From: Erodium maritimum | Taxonomy: Eukaryota; Streptophyta; Magnoliopsida; Geraniales; Geraniaceae | Direction: 5' to 3' | NCBI GenBank assembly: GCA_963921825.1 | Contig: OY997588.1 | Span: forward strand, 6,524,001 to 6,588,000 | DNA: 64,000 nucleotides | Shown: positions 11,301 through 21,830 of the stretch, in pieces | Numbering within the stretch: position 1 is the first letter of the stretch | Layout: the number at the start of each line of letters is the position of its first letter | Made by a program: the position numbers and the translations under genes | Notes under the pieces: generated by a model | Told to the model about the DNA's origin: nothing | What the model saw: the letters and a program-made list of their open reading frames with translations, nothing else | The model's database searches: none

Positions 11301-12858
11301 CTCCATGGAACAACAAAAACTTACCATCAACGTTTCCAACAGCGTTGTAATTCTCGTTCCACGAAATCACCAAATGAAACAGAGTTGTGGAGGCGATGGT
11401 ATCTAGGGTTAGAGCACCTGTAGAGGAGGTCGAATTCATTAAGTCAAATCTAGTGTCGACTCGTTAAGTGGTTCATACTTGAACAAGATGACTGAAGATG
11501 CAACTTTTCACACAACATAACTTTTCAATATAACAAAGCAAACACTAGATTTAAGATTTCACAGATTTCTTGCTCGTTTATTACCGAGAAAACCTTTCAG
11601 GGGTTACATGCGTATCAACAGTGAGATCCGTCCGGGGTTACATGCATATTAACAGTCAATCCAACTTAAACCCTATCAGGCCTAAAACAAATCACCAACA
11701 TTCCAATTCAATTTCATACCAAATAGATGGACATAAACAAGCAATAAACAAGCAAAACACTAGACAGAGACTACAAACCAACTAGAGCAAGATCGAGCTG
11801 AGCGATACCTTTAGAATTGAGGTCGTTCCTTTTGCTGACGCTTCGTAATACAAATGAAAGAGGGTTTCGAGAAAAACAGAGTCGTAGAGTAACATGGGTT
11901 CCGAGAAAAAAAAGAGTCGTGGAGTAACATGGGTTCCGAGAAAAAAAAAAGAGTCGTGGAGGCGAATGAATCTAGGGTTAAGAGTTTGTTTTGTACTTGT
12001 GAACACAACACAGAGTGAGTCAGATCTGTGAAGTCATCTTTTTCCCAAACTAGGTACCCTATATTGTGCCTTAACTGTTAACACACAAATCATGCTATTC
12101 TTAGCCAATATCTACTCGGCTTTCTGAACCAAATCATGGGCCTTGTCTTTCATCACACTAGGCCCAAAACTAACTCAACCTATGCAACAGTTTATTTTTA
12201 CTTTTTAAGAAACATGCATACGATTTCATTTACACGCGATATACAAATGTTAGTGATTTTTTTATTTTAAAAACATGTTATATACATAGGATAATATTAA
12301 GGTACGATCGTCCTAATTTTTTGTGAAATTCGAACCAATTCGCAGCCTTGGAATCGCATAATACAATGCTGTTTTTTTTCCTTTTTTTTCACCAAGTTTA
12401 TTATTTTGATTTTTCCCTTTTCGTTTCAACTCCGATTTAATTTTTTCTTGCGTCAAATTTTTTCTTTTTTCAAGTTCTATCTATCAAGTAGCATATTGAA
12501 TATGTTTTGAAGCAAAAAAACATATACACGCAAAAACACAAATTGTGAACGGTGCATTAATGTATTTGTATGTAACTGCATTTGTATGAATAAGCTAATC
12601 GTAATCGTGGAGGAGGAGGCTCAAGAACCACATGTGGAGGTGTCACAACCTCCATCGGAGCAATGAGAGACCCGGCAGGGATGAGATGGTACCAACAGGG
12701 TCTATACCCACAGACCCGGGACAACCGGTGCTGAGAAGTCTCGGAAAAACCGCAATCAGATAACTTTATCTTTTCCTGCTTTACTATGATATTTATTTTA
12801 CGTTGGATTGTATTTTTTCTTTCTGTGGTTGGACTCTTTATTTTCTGCTCTATTCTTT
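11301..12858. other. intergenic with short tandem repeats
   Basis: A unit of about 36 bases containing CATGGGTTCCGAG and an A-run is repeated about three times at 11875-11960, and a related word (AGTTGTGGAGGCGA) occurs near 11385. Two 12-base words, GGGTTACATGCG and its variant, repeat at 11598 and 11636. Positions 12600-12760 are GC-richer but carry no domain I recognise. Confidence 0.35.
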
Positions 12859-12930
12859 TGGAATGTTGGTAAGAGGATCTCCTGAGTTAGTGTCTACGAA
12901 CCAAAGTGGACTATTTCTACGGGTCCATGG
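12859..12930. repeat. dispersed repeat, left part, split by the copia insertion
   Basis: This stretch and 16426-16555 together match the uninterrupted repeat at about 27950-28165: shared landmarks are GTAAG-GGAT near the start, TTTCTACGG-TCCATG at the break, and GACTTTTACG-CCTAC with TTTACTCG-TTCA afterwards. The copia element sits exactly at the CCATGG word. Confidence 0.6.
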
Positions 12931-13333
12931 TGTTATAAAACGATAGGCAATAAAACGAAATAGAGATCAAAACCAAAAACGGAGAACACAACGATATAAC
13001 GTGGAAAACCCCTCCAAACAACGGAGAGGAAAAAATCACGGGCGCCAACCAGCAAAACTTCACTATAGGGAGAATGTTTACACAACACCGGGGATTTACA
13101 CTGATTCAACTTATCCCTCATGGCAGCTTACAGGTGGTATTTATAGGAGTGGTGTAGAGATAGTTCATACAAAATAGGGAAATAAAAATCTCTACACAAT
13201 TAAGACCCAGTTTGAGAAACAGGGCATAAATTCCCTAAATTGATTACTTGCTAATCAAGCCAAGACAATTCCCTAAATTAGTTGCTTGGTAACCAAGCCA
13301 CAAAATAGCTTGAATTTGGATCAACTTTCAACA
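12931..13333 (-). repeat. copia 3' LTR
   Basis: 403-bp long terminal repeat, downstream one in the element's own orientation, with TG/CA ends. It differs from the other LTR at three positions noted by eye. Confidence 0.9.
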
Positions 13334-13344
13334 AACTCCACCTT
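13334..13344 (-). other. copia polypurine tract
   Basis: Purine-rich AAGGTGGAGTT on the minus strand directly abuts the 3' LTR, where plus-strand DNA priming occurs in retroelements. Confidence 0.7.
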
Positions 13345-13352
13345 GAGACAAA

Positions 13353-14539
13353 TTCCTCCTTGTAGCATAAAGCGGTAGACATATCCCTGAACGAACAAAG
13401 AAAAAACTTTCGGCGCCAAACGGCCACTAGGGCTAAACAGTTATACCAACTAAGCTTGAGCAAAGCTCAAACTTAGCAACAGGAACTGGCTTCATCATAT
13501 CACCAGGACTATCATAATCATGCTTCACCTGTTCAACACAACTCAAAGCATAATGAACAACGTTACATTGTTCAATTAAACGAGGGCGAGGACCTTTGTT
13601 TCTCCTCGGTCTATCAACATCAATAGAGTTATTTGTTTGTTGCAAAACAGGTGGTGTAAGCTGAACACCAATGTCATCATTTTCATTATTTTCAACAACC
13701 TCATTTACTTTGTCGTCCAGGTGCTCCACCTGCACGTTTATCCTCTGTTGCTCATCATCAGAAAATTTAGTAACATCAAGAACATCATAGGCATCCTCAG
13801 AGGCACTATCATTGAACATGACAGCCTCATTAAAACCAACATTCCGGCTCAACAAAATTCTCTTAGTTTCAGGATTCCATAACTTATACGCCTTTACTCC
13901 TGAGTCATAACCAAGAAACACACACTTGACAGCTCTAGGCTCTAGCTTTCCATTATCAACATGTGCATAAGCAGTGCAACCAAAAACTCTCAATAATGAA
14001 TAATCAGCAGGTGAACCAGACCATACCTCAATAGGAGTTTTCTTATCAAGTGGAATGCTTGGAGATCTGTTTATTAAGTAGCAGGCGGTTGAGGCTGCTT
14101 CAGCCCAAAAACGTCTGCTCATACGAGCATTAGAAAGCATGCACCGAGCCTTAGAGATGATGGTTCGGTTCATGCGCTCAGCCACATCATTCTGTTGAGG
14201 CGTGGACGGGATGGTGTGGTGCCTTACAATGCCTTCGTTGCTACAATAGTTGTCTAAATCATTTAAACAAAACTCCATGCCATTGTCAGTACGAAGCACT
14301 TTGACCTTCTTCTCGGTTTGCTTCTCCACCATAACTCTCCACTTCTTAAAAGCATCAAACACATCAGATTTATGTTTTAGAAAATAAGGCCACACTTTTC
14401 TAGAGTAATCATCAATAATAGTAAGCATGTAATTTGCACCACCAAGAGAAGTTTTTCGGGAAGGACCCCAAACATCAGCATGAACATAATCTAATATCCC
14501 TTTAGTGGTATGAACGGAAGAATTGAATTTAACTCTCTT
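13353..14539 (-). pseudogene. copia integrase, fused to RNase H tail
   Basis: The frame from about 14536 down to 13353 includes the long open stretch starting at Met 14428. It carries the integrase core with D-D-Y-S-R-K, D-N-G-M-E-F and a glutamate in the N-D-V-A-E-R-M-N helix, matching the D,D-35-E triad. It continues through the GKGY-type C-terminal part (V-F-L-G-Y-D). It then jumps from a spacer (V-K-H-D-Y-D-S-P) straight into G-D-M-M-K-P-V-P-V-A-K-F, which is the extreme C-terminus of copia RNase H. The join is in frame, so the reverse transcriptase and nearly all of RNase H were removed by one deletion. A TAG just upstream (near 14540) separates this from the zinc-binding HHCC part at 14543-14770. 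Confidence 0.85.
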
Positions 14540-14542
14540 GTG

Positions 14543-15968
14543 CTAACCAAAAATGCAGTGCTCACAAAACTCCAACTTACTCATGTTGCAGCCATCAAGT
14601 AAATCTCTCTTGATCAACTCTGCCATGCCTTGTTCACTCATATGTCCAAGGCGCTTGTGCCACAAATTAGTTTTACTAGGTTCATCAGAAATAACAGCAG
14701 CAGTAGCAGAACCATTTAAAGTGCTGCCTCTAAGAACATATAATCTTGCAGAATTCATATCACCTATCATGTGAACGAGAGAGCCTTTTGATACCTTTAG
14801 AATTTTCTGTGAACCGGAGTACTTGTACCCTTCATCTCAAGAGTGCTAAGAAAGATGAGGTTTCTCGCCATGGTTGGTACGTGTCTCACATCTGTCAATG
14901 TGCGTATCATGTCATCATGCATTTTGAACTTAACGGAGCCTATGCCCACAATCTCACGTGGGTTGTCATCTCCCATACGCACCACATCTTTGTTACAACA
15001 GACTTATAAGAGCTGAACCAGTCTTTGTTACAACAGATATGAAATGAACAGGCAGTATCAAGAATCCATTCATCATAAGCAGAAACACAGCCAGCAAACA
15101 CAACTAGGCAATCACTATCAGAATTATCGTTGGAAACAACGGAGGCCTTACCATCACCATCAGAATTGTTTTTCGGTTTGCACGTACCGTTTTTTTTCTC
15201 CTTATTCTGAAGCTTATAACAATCTTCAATGGTGTGATTTGTTTTCTTACAATACTTGCAGAACTTGTCGCCTCCTTTGGACTTAGAACGGTCTCTCCCG
15301 TTATTGCTTTTATTTTTGTTTCCATAGTTGTTGTTCCTCTGCTCGGTCCTCCCACGTACCTGCAGAGCTTCTCCCTTGGAGGATGATGTTCCTTCTCCCT
15401 GTACCATAAGTTTCATCTTTTCCCTCTGTTGAAGGGCCTCATAAACTTCCGCAAGAGTTAGTTCATCGCGGCTCAATAATATGGTATCTCGGAAATTTGC
15501 AAAAGAACTAGGCAATGAACATAAGAGTAGTAGACCTAGATCTTCATCATCATACTTTACCTCCATGGACTGCAAATCAGAAACGATCTCCTTAAAGACC
15601 GCTAGGTGATCGAGTAGAGAACCACCATCTTGCAGCTTGTGTGTGAACAACGTCATCTTCACGTGCAACTTACTGGTCAGATCCTTGGACATGCAGATCG
15701 ATTCCAGTTTGAGCCAAAGCGCTGCTGCAGTTTTTTCCAGCAGTACTTCCTGCAAAATATTATTTGATAGATGAAGATGAATCAGAGATAGAGCTTTACG
15801 ATCCTTACGCTTCTCCTCATCGGTCCACGTCTTCGGATCCTTCTTGTTGAATCCATCTAGCGCGTCATCAAGGTCAGGATGAGCTAGAACGGCCCGCATC
15901 TTTACTTGCCACAGAGAAAATCGTGTGGTGTAGTCCAACAACGGTAGATCGAATTTCAATGATGCCAT
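14543..15968 (-). pseudogene. copia gag, protease and integrase zinc domain
   Basis: Gag starts at the ATG at 15968 just inside the primer-binding site. It has the capsid-type helices (residues 1-180), a basic linker, and a CCHC zinc knuckle, C-K-Y-C-K-K-T-N-H-T-I-E-D-C, at about residues 236-250. The protease motif W-I-L-D-T-A-C-S-F-H-I lies near residue 305. Shortly after, the frame is lost near 15000 and resumes at 14985 (V-R-M-G-D-D), is lost again near 14830, and resumes with the His-His-Cys-Cys zinc domain (H-K-R-L-G-H-M, C-E-H-C). These two shifts prevent a full polyprotein. Confidence 0.85.
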
Positions 15969-16001
15969 ATCGTCAGGAAAAAAAACCTAGATTGAGTAAC
16001 C

Positions 16002-16015
16002 AGGCTCTGATACCA
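16002..16015 (-). other. primer-binding site for initiator tRNA-Met
   Basis: TGGTATCAGAGCCT on the minus strand, two bases inside the 5' LTR, is complementary to the 3' end of plant initiator tRNA-Met, the primer used by most copia elements. Confidence 0.9.
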
Positions 16016-16017
16016 CT

Positions 16018-16420
16018 TGTTATAAAACGATAGGCAATAAAACGAAATAGAGATCAAAACCAAAAACGGAGAACACAACGATATAACGTGGAAAACCCCT
16101 CCAAACAACGGAGAGGAAAAAATCACGGGCGCCAACCAGCAAAACTTCACTATAGGGAGAATGTTTACACAACGCCGGGGATTTACACTGATTCAACTTA
16201 TCCCTCATGGCAGCTTACAGGTGGTATTTATAGGAGTGGTGTAGAGATAGTTCATACAAAATAGGGAAATAAAAATCTCTACACAATTAAGACCCAGTTT
16301 GGGAAACAGGGCATAAATTCCCTAAATTGATTACTTGCTAATCAAGCCAAGACAATTCCCTAAATTAGTTGCTTGGTAACCAAGCCACAAAATAGCTTGA
16401 TTTTGGATCAACTTTCAACA
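16018..16420 (-). repeat. copia 5' LTR
   Basis: 403-bp long terminal repeat, upstream one in the element's orientation, followed by the CATGG target duplication at 16421-16425. Confidence 0.9.
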
Positions 16421-16793
16421 CATGGGAGCTAGTTGGCTATGATCGGGCCGGACAATATCCTGAAATCCTAGACTTTTACGTCCTACATTATATTATTTAC
16501 GTTTCACAGTAATGCAAATCCTCAATTTACTCGTTTCAAAAAAAAATGTATCACCAAGACCTCAAAGTCAGGTTTACCAAACCTAATAAGTTCCCATCTT
16601 CACACGCAAGTATTTCCGATGCGATCTTGATTGATGCGGAAACCATATGTTTGGAGGAACACATATTTTTTATTTAACCTGATATTAAACTCTATCTATG
16701 AAACGCACATAACATAGCCCTCATTTTTGAAAATTGTAGCAGCACGCAAAGACTATACAAAAACTTGTCAAATACATTTACGTAAAAAAATGC

Positions 16794-19738
16794 TTATATA
16801 TGTGAAGAGGAATGGTCCAACACTCTTCCGGAAATAGCAGCAGCCAGAGCCGTGGTGAAATTGGGATCATTAGTCAACGAAGAGGCCATTTGTTGGACCA
16901 GGAATTGTTGAAATATTGATGGTGCGCCTCTCCCTCCTCCAACTTGCTCGTCGTGTTTATTATTACCTTCTCCTTGGACCATGATTTTATTATTATTATC
17001 AACGTTTAAATGATTTGAAGGAGATGGGTTCAAAGGAACATCATTAATGGCGGCTCCTAACCCTAATCCTTGGTGGGTGCTAAACATAAACTCGGCTCTA
17101 CAAGGTTGGATGTGGTTGTGCTCTCCTTCGTACGTGGCCACTAGTACTGATTTGTTTTCAACACTTCTTTGCACCTGATCATAACAACAACGAACCAACT
17201 CATTAGTTAGGTTGTAATAAGTCCAAATACGAGGCTTAACTTGACTTTATATGGCTTCATTTTGATTGAAGATTGAAGATTAAATGATTTTTTTTCAAAA
17301 TTTGAATTCATATGTCAAATTAGACTTTGCAATTAACAGGCGGGCTAGCTAGGGTTTTGGTAGATATCAAGCGAAAAGTATATATTTGGTTGAATTGCAA
17401 AAAATCGTATTTCCAAGTTTTAAATTACAAAAGATGAATTTGTAATTATTTTACGATATAAATATAATAATTAACATTGTACTTGTATTCCAGAAATTAA
17501 CATTACCGACTCACTTAAGTTATTGGTCGTGATGAAACATCACTATCGATTGAAAATTATTTGATTGGTAATAAATGTTTTAATACCGATTTGATATTAT
17601 ATCAATTTTTTTACCAACCTAACAATTATTTTGTTGAATTTAGTTATAGTTACCTTCTTCTTGACTGGACAGGTAGGGGCAAAGGAGCACTTGAAATAAG
17701 CTCTTGGAGATGGGTTGTCTCTTGTCACCTTTTGACCATATTTCCTCCATTGATAACCATCCTTCACCACCTATATTCCACATTAATTCACCCTCGTTTA
17801 TTAGTGTCAAACCGATGATATTTTAACTTGAAAGTCAATTTCATAAATTCTGAAGATTTATATCTTTTTTATTTGTGTCGATTTATAAACACTCGATTAT
17901 CGGTCTGAATTCAACATTCACATATAAACATATAACCGTAACATGTTATCTTAATTAATCACTTGATATGGATATGAGCTAAGTGTTGACCTAATAAGAA
18001 CACTCATAATGGGTCCAATCCATGTTTAACACATGGTCGAAGTGGTTGAAAAATATAAAAAAAAGCATCTAATAAAGCGTCTAATTCATGGGTCTGATTC
18101 GAGAGTTATGAATCCTTAGACCCAATTGTCGTGTCGACTCGACCATGACTCTCAGCGTCAAATCGATTCATTATGTGACCATTAATTATTTCAGTATGTT
18201 CTTACACATAAGACGTGATTCGATCTAATTCTATTGTGACACACCGAACTAAAGAAAGAAAAACAGATTTAGAGCTTGCATTAGACCGATTCGGTTATAC
18301 TAATTGATCAAGACAAGTATTTGAAAGGTTTGGTCTTCTAAAATTGTGTCGATATTTTAGTGAGTTATATACTAAAGCTAGAAATCAGATTATGACTCAC
18401 TGGTAAAGAAAACATTGCTCAAACAGTTATTATTACCAGGCTGTTGATGTTCGACGAATCAGTCCGTACAAGAACCCTAGAAACACTGTTCTTAATAATA
18501 TCCATCTTTGGTCTCTTATTGTTTGTCTCTTCCTCGCAAGAGCTGCTCTCAGTGATTTGATTCGGAACAATATTGTGTCCATAATCATCGTCCCTTGCTT
18601 TCCTCTTCACAACTTGTCTGGATGAGTTCTTCTCCTTCAATTCCAGAAAATTGGTTTGCAACACATTATACTTCTCACACATGCATGTTAGCATTTCAGT
18701 GAGCTTCTTGTTCTCCGAGCTGATCCGATTCAGCTCCTTAACCAGAACTCCAGGCTGCACATAGGAAATAACAAAATCATGAAGTTTAACCAATCAATAC
18801 TGAATATATACCATTGCTTATTAAGTAAACGGATCAAGGCGGACTCAGAAGGGTTTAGGGTGTTTCAGTGGCTTCTATTTGACATCTTACGGATACAAAA
18901 CAAAGTTCATGTGAAAAAGTTATGATGCTTGAAGATTCGTCACTTCAAAACGCTAAATTTTAGGTTCTGTTTGAGAGATCATATGTAAAACAGAAAATGA
19001 TAATCTAATTCTTTTAGGAGTATCATTATCATTTGTATGTCTATGGTGTTTAGTTGTTAAAGCTCAATCCAACCCAAAAGCTCGAACTTACGGGTGGAGG
19101 CATGAAGGACTAGACATCTACACGTGGGTCGTAGCAGGACTGGATATTTGCATATGGGTCGGAGACCACGGGGTAGAGGCGACAAACAGGTCATAGGCAA
19201 AATTAGCTTTGATACCATGTTAAAACACAATTCAACCCAAAAACTCAAACTTATGGGTGGAGGCATCAAGATATATATTAATGAGCCAATGTATCCACGC
19301 ACTTTCGATATGAGACTCACACTTCAACACAACCAATAAAACACCATAAATTATATTTTTGTCTCTGTCCCAGATCTGGGTCGAGATTTAACATAATATC
19401 CAAACCTGGTTTCCGGAACTTCATGAAGTATAAACATACCTCTTCTTTGGGAGATGATTCTCTATCATTCACTTGAAGATTGAGAGGCTCACATGGGAAA
19501 GTAAATTCTTTTCTCTGGATGAAGAAAACAATTTCAATCAAACTAATCATCATAAACACTGTTTTTGAAGGAAGCTGCCATGCTCATGAACTTTAAAGGC
19601 TAGTAAATCAATTCTACTCACATGATTCAGGAGTGCATGGCCATGATGATCTCGATGGAGGCTGTTGAAATAAGAACTGATACCGAGGTCTAGAGAAGTG
19701 TCAACGGGTCGTGAAGACGATGAATACTCCATTTCCAT
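16794..19738 (-). CDS. WRKY40: WRKY transcription factor, group IIa (WRKY40/18/60 type)
   Basis: Five exons on the minus strand join in phase 0: 19622-19738, 19440-19514, 18437-18754, 17654-17770, 16794-17174, giving 335 residues. Exon 1 has the family start (V-D-T-S-L-D-L). Exon 3 holds a leucine-zipper-like helix ([15 protein letters not shown]) and a basic K-R-K/K-R-P-K segment. Exon 4 carries W-R-K-Y-G-Q-K and the first two zinc cysteines (C-S-F-A-P-T-C). Exon 5 begins V-Q-R-S-V-E and ends the finger with H-N-H. The intron at the VQR site and the sequence [14 protein letters not shown] are typical of group IIa. These nuclear factors bind W-boxes and, in Arabidopsis, restrain or tune salicylate, jasmonate, ABA and pathogen responses. 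Which of the 18/40/60 trio is the orthologue cannot be settled here. Confidence 0.92.
19050..19330 (-). repeat. LTR-retroelement remnant inside WRKY intron 2
   Basis: Two direct copies of a block of about 45 bases (CCAACCC-AAAA-CTC and GGGTGGAGGCAT) lie at 19056-19105 and 19223-19268. Between them, GCTTTGATACCAT resembles the reverse complement of a tRNA-Met primer site. The layout suggests LTR pieces around a primer-binding site in an intronic relic. Confidence 0.45.
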
Positions 19739-19821
19739 GGTTTTGTAGTATAATCAATCTTGTGATGAAGATGATGATGAGTTGGTAAGTTGATTTGTCA
19801 AAATAACAATGAAACAAGGTG

Positions 19822-19831
19822 CTATATATAG
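19822..19831 (-). promoter_or_regulatory. TATA box of the WRKY gene
   Basis: A TATATATA run on the minus strand lies about 85-90 bases before the start codon at 19738, a usual distance for a plant core promoter. Confidence 0.6.
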
Positions 19832-20002
19832 AGGGAGGAAAAGGGTACTTCATAAGAAATTGTGTGTCCATACATTTGTTGTGGGTTGTTTGGTTGGAAG
19901 GAAAGTGGGAGGAAAATATGGGATGGATTTGGAAGTCTTTGTTGTTTTCTCCTTTATTTCAATAATATCAAACGCGCATGTGGAGGTGGGGGATGGAAGA
20001 GA

Positions 20003-20081
20003 AGTCAAGAGATTAATTTTCAAGGTCAAGCATGACCGATAAAACAAGTTGATTCGACAAAAAAAAAGTTGTGTGTTGACT
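20003..20081. promoter_or_regulatory. W-box cluster upstream of WRKY gene
   Basis: Three W-box cores lie within 80 bases, about 265-345 bases before the ATG: TTGACT on the minus strand at 20003-20008, TTGACC on the minus strand at 20024-20029, and TTGACT on the plus strand at 20076-20081. Another TTGACC (minus) is at 20614-20619. Group IIa WRKY promoters are known for W-boxes that allow auto- and cross-regulation; binding here is inferred. Confidence 0.55.
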
Positions 20082-20619
20082 CCAAATTATCTCGTAGACT
20101 TTTGTTTTACCACATTCATTTTGGTTTTTGTTGGAATGATTATTTCCTTCGAGTTGTATTTGTGAACTTATGCTTGAATGAATTCGGTTATTTTTATCTG
20201 CAAACTTGTGGATGCTAAGCAATTTATCTAGTATTAAGTTTTGATTATACAATGACTTATGGAGTATCAAAACATAAGATAAATCCAAAAAGGCCAGATC
20301 AACGACTAGAGATGACAGTTTGTAGGATTGGTAGAGATCGAGATCAAGGTTAAAAAAGGTGAGGATGAGAGTAGCAGAAAAGGGAAAAGAAAGAGTGATG
20401 GAGAAGGGGTGGGAAGGAGGGAAGACCGATGGCTCACATGGCAGGGGCCGTGTGAGCCACCAACAACAGCGGGCAAGCTTGAGCGAGGGATGGGTTAGGT
20501 TTCGGAGGGTTCTAGAGAGAGATCGGATAAACTCTCTCTAGATTTGAATCTTCCGTTAAAAAGAAAATGACCAAGACTACTCAACTAACAAGTCTTTCTT
20601 ATTTGTGGTTTATGGTCAA

Positions 20620-21830
20620 GCTTTGGTGGGAATTTTCTTATCCTTATATAACACATTAAATAATGAGGATATAGGAAAAACATTGTATGCATTTTTCCTA
20701 TTTTTCTTATCTAAAACAATAGGTGTGAACATGGAAACTATTAATTATATAGTTATTGTATGAAATATATGTTATTGATGTAATATGAATCTATGAGGGT
20801 ACACAGTTTTTATGTGTCTTATATTTTATCGGATTTGAATTATTACAACGACGAATTCATGAAAGATTGATATATAACAAAAAAACAACTTAGTCAGCTA
20901 AAATAACTGTCATTGCCATGAACTCTTGACGATGCTTCGATCAATATCGACCCTAAGTATTTATTGTTCACACGCTCACAAGTCTGAAGTGGAATTGGAA
21001 GGAATCTATACATCTCTATGGGTCAACTGCAAACTAATTACAAAGTCTTTTCTTATATTTTTTGTAGAATTATGAAGAAAGTCATCTTCATACTCACCTA
21101 GGCTAGTTCCTGTTTTAACACGACAAATCACGTCATGCTTGCTGACATCATCTGGCTCACGTCATATTGTGGAATTTTGGGACTTGTCATTTCTTTATGA
21201 CCTTGTGGGTGGCTTGTTTGTAACATATGACAATGACTATGATGATTGTGATGTGCATTTTCTTAAATTTTAGTATGTTAATTCGATGGGTCCTTTTGGA
21301 TATTCAAAGGGCCCAAAACTTAAGAGTTGTTTAGGCAAATTGTCTTTGGGAACTTATTGTTACTGGTGATAAAAAAAATGAACATTTAATGTTTTATTCT
21401 ATAGATATTTAGGTGATCGAGTTTACGCTGTTCTCTCTCTCGGACTATTTTCAAATACATAGTTTCTTTACAAAAAGAACTATACCTAGTTTTATTACAA
21501 AAGGTATTAATTTCACATGTTGTGTCACACAAAATTTTCATTAATAAAAAATAAAGATTGAAATGTTTGCGTGATAGAAATCAATAGTCGAGTTGTAGTT
21601 GGGCTAGTTGGTAAATGGTGGGTTTATTTATCATGTTTAGGCTTTCTTAGTATATTTGATTGAGCTAATTAAGTCTTGGATGCAGGCGGGGGAGCTTTCT
21701 TAATCTGCAATCCGTTCACACCATTGCATGTCAATAAAATCTGATACACTATGCATCTGATCATTTGTGGACGAATAGTGGATTAGACGGATAAGAATGT
21801 TTTTTCAACACACCTTCAACTAGTATATAA
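20620..21830. other. intergenic, distal upstream region of WRKY gene
   Basis: No gene was recognised. CACGTCAT occurs at about 21127 and 21166 with TGACATCA between them, giving two TGACG cores that could be a loose as-1-like site for TGA factors. Confidence 0.3.

Larger units (their letters stand above)
12931..16420 (-). mobile_element. Ty1/copia LTR retrotransposon, internally deleted
   Basis: A complete insertion on the minus strand, 3,490 bp, flanked by the 5-bp target duplication CATGG (12926-12930 and 16421-16425). Both LTRs are 403 bp and begin TGTTATAA and end TTTCAACA; I count three differences between them. The primer-binding site complementary to initiator tRNA-Met is at 16002-16015 and the polypurine tract (AAGGTGGAGTT on the minus strand) at 13334-13344. 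The interior reads gag, protease, integrase and then only the last 20 or so residues of RNase H. The reverse transcriptase region is gone. Gag-pol is also broken by frame changes near 15000 and 14830 and a stop near 14540. The integrase resembles the Tork/Tnt1 lineage. Confidence 0.92.

Noticed and set aside
12931..13121. 62-residue minus-strand frame at 12933, repeated at 16020
   Set aside because: It is the two LTR copies of the copia element, not a gene pair.
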